Part shown: positions 1-10,433 of the stretch, piece after piece
Layout: each line of letters starts with the position of its first letter
How positions within the stretch are numbered: position 1 is the stretch's first letter
Program-made: the position numbers and the translations under genes
Assembly: GCA_024509875.1 (NCBI GenBank)
Contig: JAMPIV010000305.1
Span: 845,001-909,000, forward strand
Source of the DNA: Oreohelix idahoensis
Taxonomy: Eukaryota; Mollusca; Gastropoda; Stylommatophora; Oreohelicidae
Length of the DNA: 64,000 bases
Direction: 5' to 3'
Notes under the pieces: generated by a model
The model's input: the letters and a program-made list of their open reading frames with translations, nothing else
Told to the model about the DNA's origin: nothing
Databases searched by the model: none

Positions 1-156
1 CATACATACATACATACATACATACATACATACATACATACATACATACATACATACATACATACATACATACATACATACATACATACATACATACATA
101 CATACATACATACATACATACATACATACATACATACATACATACATACATACATA
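1..156. repeat. (CATA)n microsatellite
   Basis: An uninterrupted CATA tetranucleotide array runs from the window edge to the LINE 3' junction. On the minus strand it reads TATG and directly follows the LINE 3' end. The same array continues on the far side of the LINE (2178-2288), so the LINE lies within the microsatellite. Confidence 0.97.
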
Positions 157-2177
157 CCAGAATCTTTATTCTCCATAAAATACATTAATATGTACAGACA
201 TGATATAATAGATACAACATGGCATATAGGAGAATCATTAGAATTTACATAAAGTGTTGAAGACGTCTCAAGTAGTTATATGTGGGTGTTTTTACATCGA
301 ACCTTTGTGTTACACATACATAATTTTTTAAGCTTTCTAAAAGACATTGGCATATAATGATATGATATAACCTGCCAAAAATGAGAATTATTGAAATTTA
401 CAAAATGTGTGTGGAATACCATTCAAGTAGAGCAATATAGTTGTTTTTACATGGGGGTTTTGTCAGAATTTTTGTTTGCCATAAAAAACTTTGACAGCTA
501 GTAGAGTGAGATATTAAATATAGCATCAAATACAATAGTCGTTTGGTATAGTAGACAGAGCACAATTGAGATTAGACGGTGGGGAAAACATCTCCAGCAA
601 TTTAAAATGGGTGTTTTTTACATCGAAGTTTCCATATTCAGTAAGAACCTATAATTGCACTAATGCTGACATACTTACATAAAACTTTGGCTTCAAATTT
701 CCGCAACCCTAGCGACATTAATCCACTCACACACTTTGCATGCACATGACCCAAACTACCAATTATCAATACGATTACATGCGTACGATAGCCTAGTTCG
801 TTAATTTCTGCAATCAATGGATAGTACTTATCAAATTTATGTTGGTAACATTTATCTAAATGGGCGTCATATGGTATTGCTGCCTCCACTATAAAAGCTG
901 TTTTGTTCTGTCGATTGATTATTGTTAAATCAGGTTTTACGGCATGAGTCTTAAATGAGGCGTTACTGCTGCCGAAAAGTGATGGTTTAACTATTATCTC
1001 TTTGTTCATTGTTATGTCACTTTTATTATTGTATGCGGATTTCAGTTTCTCATAAATAATGTCTACAGCTCTATTGTGCCTTTGTTGGTATAATGTTTGA
1101 AATTTGGTACATCCATTCAATAAATGTGACACTGTTTCGTATGGGTGGTTACATATTTTGCACATTTTCGTGTATGTCTGTGGGTAGTATAGATGCAAAA
1201 GACTTTCGCATTCCAGCAACTGTAACCTCGATCTCACAGCAAATGAAAGTATTTATCACTTAATTTAACATTCGATAAAAAACTAGATGACAATGAATGG
1301 TTAACACATTTCATTTCGCGCACTATTCTCCCTTGTGACGATTTACTTTTTAGTTCACTTAGAATTAGGTTAAGTTTATGTGATTTAAATCCAGAATAAA
1401 AGGCACTTGCTGACTTGTACGTTAGACTCACATCTTCATCTACGTCTAAATGTACAGTGTAATGGCCATTGTCATCCACTTTCACACTCACTCCTTCACG
1501 CGCGCATTCTTCATTCAGCTCTACCCAAAATGATCTTGGCCAATTCACCTTCGATCTTTTAACTAGATGGTTCGTTTCGTTTAGCTCGTAACTTGCAAAG
1601 TTATTCCTATCTTCATCTACTTGGTCTATTTTACGTTTTTTCATATGTTTATCTAGCGAGCTTACTGCTGCAGTTTTTACAAGACTATCATCACAATTGA
1701 GCATACTGATAAAGAATGAAATATGTCGAGAGTGGTATAATATGAAGGGGTTTGGTATGCCAAGGCCACCCTTCGACCTGGGACAAAAGAAATAGCTCCT
1801 TGTGGATGATTCATTTAGCGCTAACCATGTTCTAACGTGTTGTACAATTTCATCTTCACTTTCTTTAAGTTGTTTTTCTGTAAAGTGTATGTTAGAAAAA
1901 TAAAACATGAGAGGACCGAAACACATCGGGTTAATTAATGAGATCTTTGCTGACGTTGGTAGGGGGGCACAGCTTAATTTTGTTAAATTTGACCTAAATT
2001 CTAATATAAGGCTGCTTGCTTGAAACTGGTCCGATGTGTTATCTATTGTAATGTCATGTCCTAGGTATCTGTACGAACGCCCTCGGTCAGAAGGGGGGAT
2101 TTCATGACCTTGGATATTAATGTCCGCCTTACGAGTTTTGACCCAATTGTTTCCGCTTCGCTGACCGCTGAACACTG
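157..2177 (-). mobile_element. 5'-truncated LINE with restriction-like endonuclease (R2/R4-type)
   Basis: This is a non-LTR retrotransposon copy on the minus strand. Its 3' end is at 157, where the element reads GAGAATAAAGATTCTGG and then passes straight into TATG repeats. It breaks off at about 2177 within the same tetranucleotide on the 5' side. Coding sequence covers the RT thumb region and the C-terminal endonuclease; the catalytic RT palm is gone. Bases 157-637 are 3' UTR. Elements with a C-terminal PD-(D/E)XK endonuclease usually insert at fixed targets (R2 in 28S rDNA, Dong in TAA repeats), so the microsatellite on both sides may be a target. The clade assignment rests on motifs only. 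Confidence 0.8.
638..2176 (-). pseudogene. LINE ORF remnant: RT thumb, CCHC knuckle, restriction-like endonuclease
   Basis: Two minus-strand reading frames (1234-2280, whose first part is only microsatellite, and 638-1237) form one broken protein. The upstream frame has YRYLGHDI and FFCPRSKGGLGIPNP, typical of the region after the RT fingers and palm in endonuclease-tailed LINEs. The downstream frame has a zinc knuckle CKICx9HLLNGC, then KPDLTI with an acidic residue 14 positions after PD, then KFDKYYPL, matching the PD..(D/E)..K..KY layout of R2-type nucleases. A single-base deletion near 1245 separates the frames. No YxDD box remains. The copy cannot make active protein; the family is recognisable, the exact clade is not. 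Confidence 0.75.
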
Positions 2178-2288
2178 TACATACATACATACATACATAC
2201 ATACATACATACATACATACATACACAGATACACACATACTTACATACATAGATACACACATACATACACGCATACACACACATACAT
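2178..2288. repeat. (CATA)n microsatellite with CACA variants
   Basis: A TACA/CATA array with occasional CACACA and TAGATACACA variants joins the 5' end of the truncated LINE to the 3' end of the next LINE copy. It is less pure than the array at the window start. Confidence 0.95.
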
Positions 2289-2392
2289 ATCAGAATCTTT
2301 ATTCTCCATTAAATACATTGATATCTACTGACATGATATAATAAACTACAACATGGCATATAGGAGAATCATTAGAATTTACATAAAGTAAC
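2289..2392 (-). mobile_element. Second copy of the same LINE 3' end (about 100 bp)
   Basis: The sequence repeats the terminal 100 bp of the LINE at 157 with few changes (shared blocks CAGAATCTTTATTCTCCAT and ATAGGAGAATCATTAG). It again abuts the CATA microsatellite at the LINE 3' end. Severe 5' truncation leaves only 3' UTR. Confidence 0.85.
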
Positions 2393-2607
2393 TTTACATA
2401 AATTCATAAATAAATAAACAAACAACACACAAAGGTATGATCAGGCACTCAGTGGAAAATAAAGAAGTAGAAGACCAGACAACAGAAAAACAACAGAAGT
2501 GATAGGCTTACCGGGATCGAACCAGGACCTTCCGAACGGCACCCACCACCTAGCCACGGCAGCGAATCGTCACTATCCACTCTGCCAGCTAAGCATTACA
2601 AAACCTA
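2393..2607 (-). mobile_element. tRNA-derived SINE, family S1, minus orientation
   Basis: In minus orientation this copy has an A-box-like TAGCTGGCAGAGTGG start and a B box GGTTCGATCCC (complement of 2513-2523), then a T-rich tail with TTGTTTATTTATTT. Related copies lie at 2800-3050, 3055-3350 and 28625-28900. The tRNA-like head with both RNA polymerase III boxes marks it as a SINE rather than a tRNA gene. Confidence 0.75.
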
Positions 2608-2800
2608 CCCTCTGTCCTGTACTTACTGTTCTAAGTCTACTATCATGTACTAGACACAGTATTAAGGTCTCTTTGTCTTGTGTGGACTGGCCTATGCTGT
2701 CTGATAGGGAAACAACAGAAGTGATTGCGTCATTAATAGGCCGTACTGCCCATGGTGGACTTCCGTTGTTATGTCTTTCGGTTCGCACTATTGACCTGTC
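2608..2800 (+). repeat. Unit U, spacer that precedes S1 SINEs
   Basis: About 190 bp (AAAACCTAC..CTCTGTCCT onwards, with TACTAGACACAGTATTAAGG) recur at 28450-28620, in both places directly upstream of an S1 SINE. The unit has no coding signal. The arrangement suggests a tandem U-SINE composite. Confidence 0.6.
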
Positions 2801-3050
2801 ATCAAAGCATCATTTTTGATGATGCGTAGATGGCAGGGAGGATAGTGTGATTCGCTTGCATAGCTAGGCGGGGTTGTCGCACGGAAGGTCCAGTGTTCAA
2901 ATCCTGGGTAAGCCACTCACGTCTGTTGTTTTTCTGTTGTCTAGTGTTCTACTTCTTTATTTCTTACGAGTGCCTGAAAACATACCTTTATGTTTGTTTC
3001 ATATTAATTTACAGGCCTCGGGTTTCCCTTCCTTGTATGTTATAAACATA
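2801..3050 (+). mobile_element. Diverged tRNA-derived SINE, family S1
   Basis: An older S1 copy with box B GTGTTCAAATCC (2893-2904), the CTGTTGTTTTTCTGTTGTCTAG block and the CAGGCCTCGGGTTTCCC tail shared with the copies at 3055 and 28625. A stem-loop at 2807-2825 (GCATCAT, ATGATGC) takes the place of the different stem in the younger copies. Confidence 0.65.
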
Positions 3051-3361
3051 TCCGGGTCGCGTGGGGGTTCGTGCTAGAACTCTGCCAGTGAAGCATTATT
3101 TTTGTAATGCTTAGCTGGCAGAGTGGATAGTGACGATTTGCTCCCGTGGCTAGGCGGTGTGTGCCGTTCGGAAGGTCCTGATTCGATCCCGGTAAGCCTA
3201 TCACTTCTGTTGTTTTTCTGTTGTCTGGTCTTCTACTTCTTTATTTTCCCACTGAGTGCCTGATCATACCTTTGTGTGTTGTTTGTTTATTTATTTACTG
3301 TTTACAGGCCTCGGGTTTCCCCTCCTTATTTGTTTATACGTTTATAAACATACCAGGAACC
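3051..3361 (+). mobile_element. tRNA-derived SINE, family S1
   Basis: Box A-like TAGCTGGCAGAGTGG and box B TGATTCGATCC (3179-3189) are followed by the S1 body and the CAGGCCTCGGGTTTCCC tail. A 44-base stem-loop (CTCTGCCAG 3080-3088 pairing with CTGGCAGAG 3115-3123) overlaps the A box. LTR element A is inserted just after it at 3362. Confidence 0.75.
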
Positions 3362-4328
3362 TGTGGTGGGTTTTGATGTTAAAAGGTTAAGTATTAATTG
3401 TCTACAGATGTGAGGTCAGCTATGCAAGTCCCTGAGTCTAATTGTTGATGAAGTTGTTCTCAGGGTACCTGTCTGCTACCACCCTACGACCTCAATCTGC
3501 TATATATTTTGAACCTAATTATATGTTATGGTGTCTGGATGTTATCTGGCTAAGTGTCTAGGGCATAATGCAATGTAATGTTAATAAAAATGACAACAAC
3601 TACACCTATAACTTAATGAACAAGTAATTAAACAAGTCGCTGAGTAAATTTTGAATGAAAATCTTTTTTACAATTTATTTTGCCTGTATCTCAATGGCTG
3701 GGATAAAGGATTGTTTAAAACTCAAAAGATAATGCAATTTATTTACATGAAAGTAATTTAAAACAACAACTGTGTCTGTTATTATTAATATAGATTGTTC
3801 CTGACTGGAAGTGTTCTGATGAAGCAATAACTCCTATGAATGGACACGCTTCGGAGGAACGACTTGTATCATCATGTCAAGAAAACTGATTGATATATTA
3901 ATGATGGAGAGTATGGTTAAATGAACTAACACACACCCGTGGACAATTGGGCTCAACTTTGTGTCGTAGAACTTGTGATGTCCTTCTCACAACCACCTTC
4001 TTCCCGACTGCAACGTCTGAATACTGCTTCCGACTCTTTAGAATAAAGGCAAACAGGTAGTTTTTGCCTCGAGCTTGCAGCTTCAGGAGTACGTATATTT
4101 TGGTATGTTGCTCACTGATTGTCTCAAGATAGAACCCGCATCAATGAAATAATACACAATTTGTAGGTTAACTGGCGATCAATGGGCACATTCAGATCGC
4201 CACTGATGCAGAACAGCGAAGGCACGGGTCATGTATTCCTTGCGTCTAAAGCTAACACTACTTGTGAGATTTTAATTTTCGAATGGCAACTAATGCTGGT
4301 TTCAAATCGTTTTTAATCACTCCTCTTA

Positions 4329-4692
4329 GGGAGCCGCGCTAGCGTAGTGGTTACAACACCGCTCTGGCGACCGGGTGATACAGGATCAAACCCGGGCGAC
4401 GGCATTTGAGGATTTTTCGTCGACCGGGATTTGGACTGGATTAACTCGAGACCTGGCGAGGACATTTGAAGAGTGTCGTCGACCAGGGACTGGCGGCTCC
4501 TGAGCCGACCCAGCTGCAATGGGTACCTCCGAAATCGGCGAGTATTTGCCTGAATGGCGAGGGACATTTGTCTCTGTACAAGAAATAAAGGGATACTCAC
4601 GTAAAATCAATGTCAGGTTAGACATAAATGATAACCTGAGATTTCGCCTCGAGTATTATCGGGCGAACGCAAAAAAAAAAAAAAATCAAAAA
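4329..4692 (+). mobile_element. tRNA-derived SINE, family S2, with 14-bp target duplication
   Basis: Starts GGGAGCCGCGCTAGCGTAGTGG (tRNA-like head with A box TAGCGTAGTGG) and has a B-box-like GGATCAAACCC. It ends in an A-rich tail. The 14-bp flank AATCACTCCTCTTA is present on both sides (4315-4328 and 4693-4706), and the other LTR of A has the empty site at about 24747. A second copy at 31187-31560 sits in a Tc1 element. Length is 364 bp. Confidence 0.9.
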
Positions 4693-5156
4693 AATCACTC
4701 CTCTTAGTCTATTTGACCACAGCCAGTCGAATTATGTTATGCCCACTATCCCTTCTTTTCAAAAATAAAATACACTTTCAAAAATGTACCGTTCCACCCC
4801 CCTTTTTCCCCTACGGGCAAAGTTGAGTGAGGACTACAATGCGTATGTCTCTGTGTCTTCTCCTTACCATATTCTGTTATTATCTAAGCGTTTTTAACTG
4901 TAAAATATTATAACATTATGGGTAGTATTATCTTCTAATAAACAAGTATTAGCATTTTATTTGTCAACTGTCCTTGCTTTTATTTTATTATTCATCTAGG
5001 TTTCATTGGGCCACCCTTTCTCTCCCCTTTTAGTATCACACTGCATAAGCTATCTTTTCAAATATGCCTCCATGCAAATCCCCCACTTACATTTTTCTCT
5101 CTATCGCTCGTTCGTTTTAAAAACGAAGCAACGCGTTAGGATTCATCAGACAATAT

Positions 5157-6977
5157 GGCACTCTTCCGAATACCGGTCCCAAATTAAACAATACGGTTTG
5201 TGTTAGAAAATATCCCTTACAGGGCCTCATTTGGTAATGCCGGTTCAGGGGCGACATGAAATGGGGAAAAAAAATCTAAAAATGCCGGTTCAGGGGCGAC
5301 TTAAAAAGTTCTGTGCTCCATAAGGTGATCAGCTGTAGTGATGGTTCTATGCTCTATAAGGAATGAAATCGAAGATGAAAATGATGATTCTGCAGATTGC
5401 GCCACAGTTTCTGGTTCACACATTAGCATGATAAATATCTTGGGAAAATCTATCGAGATAAGAGGAAAGTTTCTTATCTGTTTTTACCAGCTTAAATTGG
5501 ACAGGAATCTGACATAAAATTATATTCTCAGTATTATCACAATTTCCATTTTCGCTCACTTAGTAACACAGAGCAAAAGTTGCAGCAGGACCTTATAGCA
5601 AGTTTACACTACAGCATGAATGTGCTCCTGTGGTGATAGTTATTGTAATACGTTATTGTGCATGATAAGGTTGCCAGTCCCATGCATAAACGTCATATTA
5701 CTCTTACGACGTGAACGAAAGAAGTTCTTACTTATTTAGTCGTTCCCCTTCTACCGTGAGGTGTAGATGTTTGGGAGAGAGAGAGCGCCAGACGATCCTA
5801 TCGGCTTAGTCCGTAGTCCGTTCCAGTTTGTCGCCTTTAGAATCAGTCCAGTTTTCTCTCATGTAGTTCTCGTAATCAAAAGTTTAAAGCTACCAGGTGA
5901 TTTGCCTGTTGTGCCTTTGCACGGTGGAGGGGCTGCCTCCTTACGGCCTATATGCAGGCCGCCCTCCTAGGCGGAGTTAGGCAGCAAAATTGTATCAGTT
6001 TTATATTCGTCAACATCACCACTATGTACTCCGCTTACTAGGATAAATGTTCATTTCATTGCACACACCCCCCCCCCCCCCCCCACCCCCACCGCAATGC
6101 CAATTTTTACAAGTTTCAATATTCTGAGAAAAGCAGCAATTTCACTCCAGAGCTTTCCTTTTTCTACGTGCTAAACAAAATTTAATAAATAACAATGTTC
6201 TAAGAGAGAAAGTAATTTTACTTCAGAATTCCAATCCCCAATGATATACAACATTTAACAAATTACAATATACAGTAACAGCAGAAACGTTACTCCAGAC
6301 TTCTCTCTCTAGTGCCATACAATAATTCACGAGTTACAATATTATAGTAAAGGCAACAATTTTACTCCTTATTCTCATCCTTAGTGATAAGCAACATTTG
6401 ACAAATTACAACAATATAGTAAAGGCAATAACATTACTCCAGACTTCCCTCCCTAGAGCTATACATCATTTGACATGTTACAATATTATAGTAAAATCTG
6501 CCATTTCACTCCAGAACTCCCATACTTAGTATTATACAGCATTTGGAAAGTAAAAAGATTCACGGTATCGACACGATTCAGTCTACCCAGCTATAAATGG
6601 GTACCTGACTTCTCACTTGAGTTAGAGAAGGAAAAGGCAGCGAGGAAAGGTACTAGTCACCCCACCTCTCTATGCATGACCTAGTATAGTGAGGTCTCTA
6701 ACACTTCACTCCCCTACGGTAGTATCTGCTATGGGACTACCTTTTTACTCTCCCACTGAAGCAAATGACTATTTATCGATTCAGACATTACCATCTAACC
6801 CGTACAATCAGGTACTAAATACACGTAACTGGCTATGGAACTCTAGACGGTAAAATGTTTTCAACACTACTCGTATATTTTTTTATTTTTATTAAATGTC
6901 AAAATGAGGCCCTGTAAGGGATATTTTCTAACACAAACCGTATTGTTTAATTTGGAACCGGTATTCGGAAGAGTGCC
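5157..6977. mobile_element. Non-autonomous DNA transposon, about 77-bp inverted repeats, 8-bp target duplication
   Basis: The ends 5157-5235 and 6899-6977 are inverted copies starting GGCACTCTTCCGAATACC, with one or two mismatches. The direct flank GACAATAT occurs at 5149-5156 and 6978-6985, and the matching LTR of A shows the empty site near 25200. No transposase frame is seen in the 1821 bp; the inside holds a C17 run (6068-6084) and a roughly 72-bp tandem repeat. An 8-bp duplication fits hAT, P, Merlin and a few other superfamilies; the long GG-starting ends do not settle which. Confidence 0.85.
6108..6541. repeat. Degenerate 72-bp tandem repeat inside the inverted-repeat transposon
   Basis: About six imperfect copies of a unit with the pattern ATTTGACAAATTACAATAT..AGTAAAGGC..ACTCCAGACTTCC follow one another. 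Units begin near 6108, 6180, 6250, 6323, 6396 and 6467. Divergence between units is high, so this is an old tandem block carried by the transposon. Confidence 0.65.
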
Positions 6978-6991
6978 GACAATATTATCAC

Positions 6992-7232
6992 TTCTTCTTC
7001 TTCTTTCGTCCTTAGCCATCGACCGACCAAGCAGTCTGTGGCCATTACGCCTTGTGGCGTCTTGGGGCAACAAGAAATTATCCGTTGTTCCGTTACGCCT
7101 AAAGGCGTTTATTGGTACAACAGAATATTAATTGTTGTTTCCGTAATCAATGTGACTAGCAAGCGGATGATCAGTCCGCTGTGCCCGAACTTGCCCTCGT
7201 GTGTACTCTCCTTCTGCCGCTATAGAGTATTA
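6992..7232 (-). mobile_element. GAA-tailed retroposon flanked by a 135-bp duplication
   Basis: On the minus strand this 241-bp insert ends GGACGAAAGAAGAAGAAGAA. It interrupts the LTR of A, and about 135 bp of LTR sequence (5028-5156 plus 6986-6991) are repeated at 7233-7367 on the other side. The matching LTR of A has one copy of that stretch. The tail resembles those of the retroposons at 50467 and 56953, but the bodies differ. Confidence 0.6.
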
Positions 7233-7941
7233 TTTTAGTATCACACTGCATAAGCTATCTTTTCAAATATGCCTCCATGCAAAACCCCCACTTACGTTTT
7301 TCTATCTCTCGCTCGTTCGTTTTCAAAACGAAGCAACGCGTTAGTATTCATCAGACAATATTATCACGGTATACAGGAAATGCGAGCCTGTCTGTGTGTT
7401 TATACTAATCGTCTCCCTATCTAAGTGGTTATACATTCAAACTGCACTACTGATGAACGGGGGTGGGGCAAGCGGTGAGGTTTCTTCTCATTCAAATAGT
7501 AGACACTACTGCTTTATTTAACTCTCAACCATTCATTCGCGTTTAGTGTTAGACTAATCAAGGGCTGTGACGTCAGCTGTCACCAGTCGTCCTAGTTTGA
7601 AATTCAAAAAAACCAACGCTTGTCAAGGTTGCATTTTTCCTTCTCTCATTTCATTCCTCCGTTTCTTTTATTCTATCACTCCGTTTGAAACTAACTATGC
7701 ATGCCGGTCTGTCAAAAGGCTTGTATTGTAGAGGAAATGGGTATTTCGGAGAGAGGAAAAGCTAACAGTTTTTGTGAATCGTTTACCATGGCGTACTGCT
7801 TGTTAGAACCACCATGACGGCGGGCTATGGTGACGATGTAGAACACTACTACCTATTTTATCTCTATGGTTTTTGAATTTATAAGCAGTAATATTTTATC
7901 TATTTGATATGGGTATCAGGGATCTTACTACATATCTCCCC

Positions 7942-10364
7942 TGTGGTGATATCCTCAATACAATCGATAAATTAGATAAAACATTGTAAGTATAAAGTCA
8001 AAATAAGGTAGACATAAAATATTGGGTTGCGATTAGCTTCTTCGCCCCGCTTGCAAACATATCGCTTTCAATAGGCCTTACTGTTAAATATTACATGTTT
8101 GAAACAAATCTGAGCGTACTTTTTTGTTCTAGACGGAATGAGAGACAAGAAACGGAGGAGGGGAAAGGAGAGACAGAAAAATGCCACTAGCAGCACGCGT
8201 TGTTTGGAATCAAAAATTGAAATGAACGTGCGATATGGCTAGTGGCAGATTTGACAATACGACGGAAGGCAAACACTTGTATCGTCCTATAGTCACGCAG
8301 TGGAAATATATAAACACACACACAGTCCTCAATTTTTTTTGGGTATGGTAGCGTATTTTCTGACATCATACAGACATGGTCGTTTTAGTTTGAAAAAAAG
8401 CGCTGGAGGAAGGGGAAAAGATGGTGGATTTCTAGATTCAACTAATATTGACGACTAACATGGAAAAAATATGGAAACACGAAATATCATACTTAGGGCC
8501 ATAAAACGTAGATATATTAATGGCATATGATTTCCTGATCAATAATATGTTTCAAATTACAAAATCGTCCACTTAATACCCAAGATATTGCAATAATACT
8601 ATATAGGTTAGAACAGACTGACGAACGAACTATCGTCCTTGCTTATCTTACAGGTAACATTTGGGGACGCAATTTTGAAAAAAAGAGGCATAAGAGGGTA
8701 GACACAGCCAAGTGTGGGGAAATCTAGGAGTAAGTGAGAGGTGGAATTGAATATTTGTTAGCCAAAAATCAAGTCTATTTTTAGATGTAATGCCAAGATC
8801 GGACGGACCAACCGACAGCGGAACATCTATTTGTTTGGAGTTTTTTTTTTTTTTTACTTTGAATTCAAAATTTGGTAGACGCCGATTTCTATTGGCCAGC
8901 GTAGGGGATATTGAGAAACAAATTGGAAGGCTGGACGCCATTTGATTAAAACGTTCCCTTAAACAGGTCGATTGATAGACCAGAATTTTGACTTGCTTCA
9001 TCATATAATAAAGACATAAATAAAGAAAAAGCAGTCAAAGTCTGGCAGCGGCACAGCTAAATTTGTGCCAAAATCATCGTATCTCTGTGTATTTCATTGA
9101 ATTTGTGGTAAGAACGAAATTATTAATATTTTATTTAAACATTTGAGTGTGAGATACTGCCATATGAAAAACATATTTTACGACCGTAAGTACATAGGGC
9201 CCTAGCAGACTTATGCAAGGCCTAGAGGTTGATCCATCATATAATAAACTACCAGAGAGGTAGAACTAAAAGATTACATAGGTTGTCATCAAGGATCATA
9301 TCACCCATCATATTTTATGGAAAAAGATCAAAGATAATGACAGAGGTGTTGCAGCCATTAGGGGAGAGGAAAAAGAAAACTGGTACAAAGTGTTCAATCA
9401 ATCTAGATTGGATGAGCTGGGTTGGTCAGAGAGATCTGACCCTGTTCTTATATTTTGACTGTATTATTAATTGTGAAGTTGGTGGATTAGATATTATGTT
9501 AAGACAAATCATAATCTTCCTGTTGCAGGGTTTTTTACTGGCACTACGCTAGTGCCAGCTTCCTGACTATAATAATCAGTGAGAAAGTAGAGTTGCTGTA
9601 GTGGTACAAGCTCTCTACCACTGGAACTGTAGTCTTAGTACAAGCTCTCTACCAAGATTGCCCCAGGAAGATTGAGACAGTGGCCGTTGGCCGAACAGAC
9701 AACTATCTTCTAGCTTCTCGTGCCAGATAACTGCATAAGACCTGGCACGGAACTATTTATCAACTATCCACCTTACAAAAATATAATTATCTAGAATAAA
9801 ATCTATTCCACCCACTAAAGTGAATAGAATATGTGTGAATAAAGACAGGGGATGATTTAAAAACCCCCAACCCGCCATTTAGTACCAGTTAACATTAGTA
9901 AAGATATATTAACACCATTATTAGAATTTAAATTATGTGCTTGGACAAATTGTCCCTTTTGTTTAATTGAACTTATATATATATATAAATTGATTTCATT
10001 TGATTTTGATAGTCCTGACCAAAATAATATTAGGTTCAGGACTAAATAAATTGTAAAAAGATTTGTTAAATACCAAATTTAAAACACTGAGTTAGTTGAG
10101 TTGATCATATAATTTAATATTTGTGTGTGTGTTTGTGTATTAGGTTACCATCACACCACACCTTCATTACCCTAGACATTTAGACGTAGTCATCATTTAT
10201 TCTAGTGAAAAATATAACTCTGAGTGATATCACAGGGTGGTAGCAGAAAGGTGCCCTGAAAACACACCCCATAAATTGTTAGATTCAGGGGCCTTCACAG
10301 CTTGACCTCACTCAGTTACAAATTAAATACAACACCAACATTCATAACATCAAAACCCACCACA
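7942..10364 (+). mobile_element. Solo LTR (A-related, opposite orientation) in the polypurine tract of A
   Basis: A 2423-bp LTR starting TGTGGTGATATCC and ending AAAACCCACCACA, flanked by TCCCC on both sides (7937-7941 and 10365-10369). It splits element A between its coding end and its 3' LTR: the minus strand reads AAAGTGGGGA, then the solo LTR, then GGGGAGATA and A's LTR. It is related to A's LTRs (shared AAGAAACGGAGGA block and terminal block) but points the other way. A hairpin and AATAAA (10011-10050) lie in its 3' half, as in the other LTRs. Confidence 0.85.
10011..10050 (+). promoter_or_regulatory. Stem-loop before the LTR poly(A) signal (solo LTR in A)
   Basis: AGTCCTGACC (10011-10020) can pair with GGTTCAGGACT (10033-10043) with one bulged base, followed directly by AATAAA (10045-10050). 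The same position in other LTRs of this window holds a stem of different sequence but similar form. Confidence 0.55.
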
Positions 10365-10433
10365 TCCCCACTTTAGAACATGTTTTCAGAAGCAAGTTTC
10401 TAATCCGTGATACACATAGATCAAATTAGCTCA

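Larger units (their letters stand above)
3362..7932 (-). repeat. 3' LTR of element A (with three insertions)
   Basis: This matches 23792-28449 along its length once a SINE (4329-4692), an inverted-repeat transposon (5157-6977) and a GAA-tailed retroposon (6992-7232) are set aside. About 70 bp present in the other LTR near 25370-25440 are missing here near 7530. On the minus strand it begins TGTAGTAAGATCC (7932) and ends CCACCACA (3362). A stem-loop and AATAAA lie at 3674-3709, where the stem has one mismatch. Confidence 0.8.

Noticed and set aside
3362..10364. A 7-kb palindromic LTR for element A
   Set aside because: The reverse half has its own TG..CA ends and a TCCCC duplication, and A's true LTR start is at 7932 and again at 28449, so it is a solo LTR insertion.
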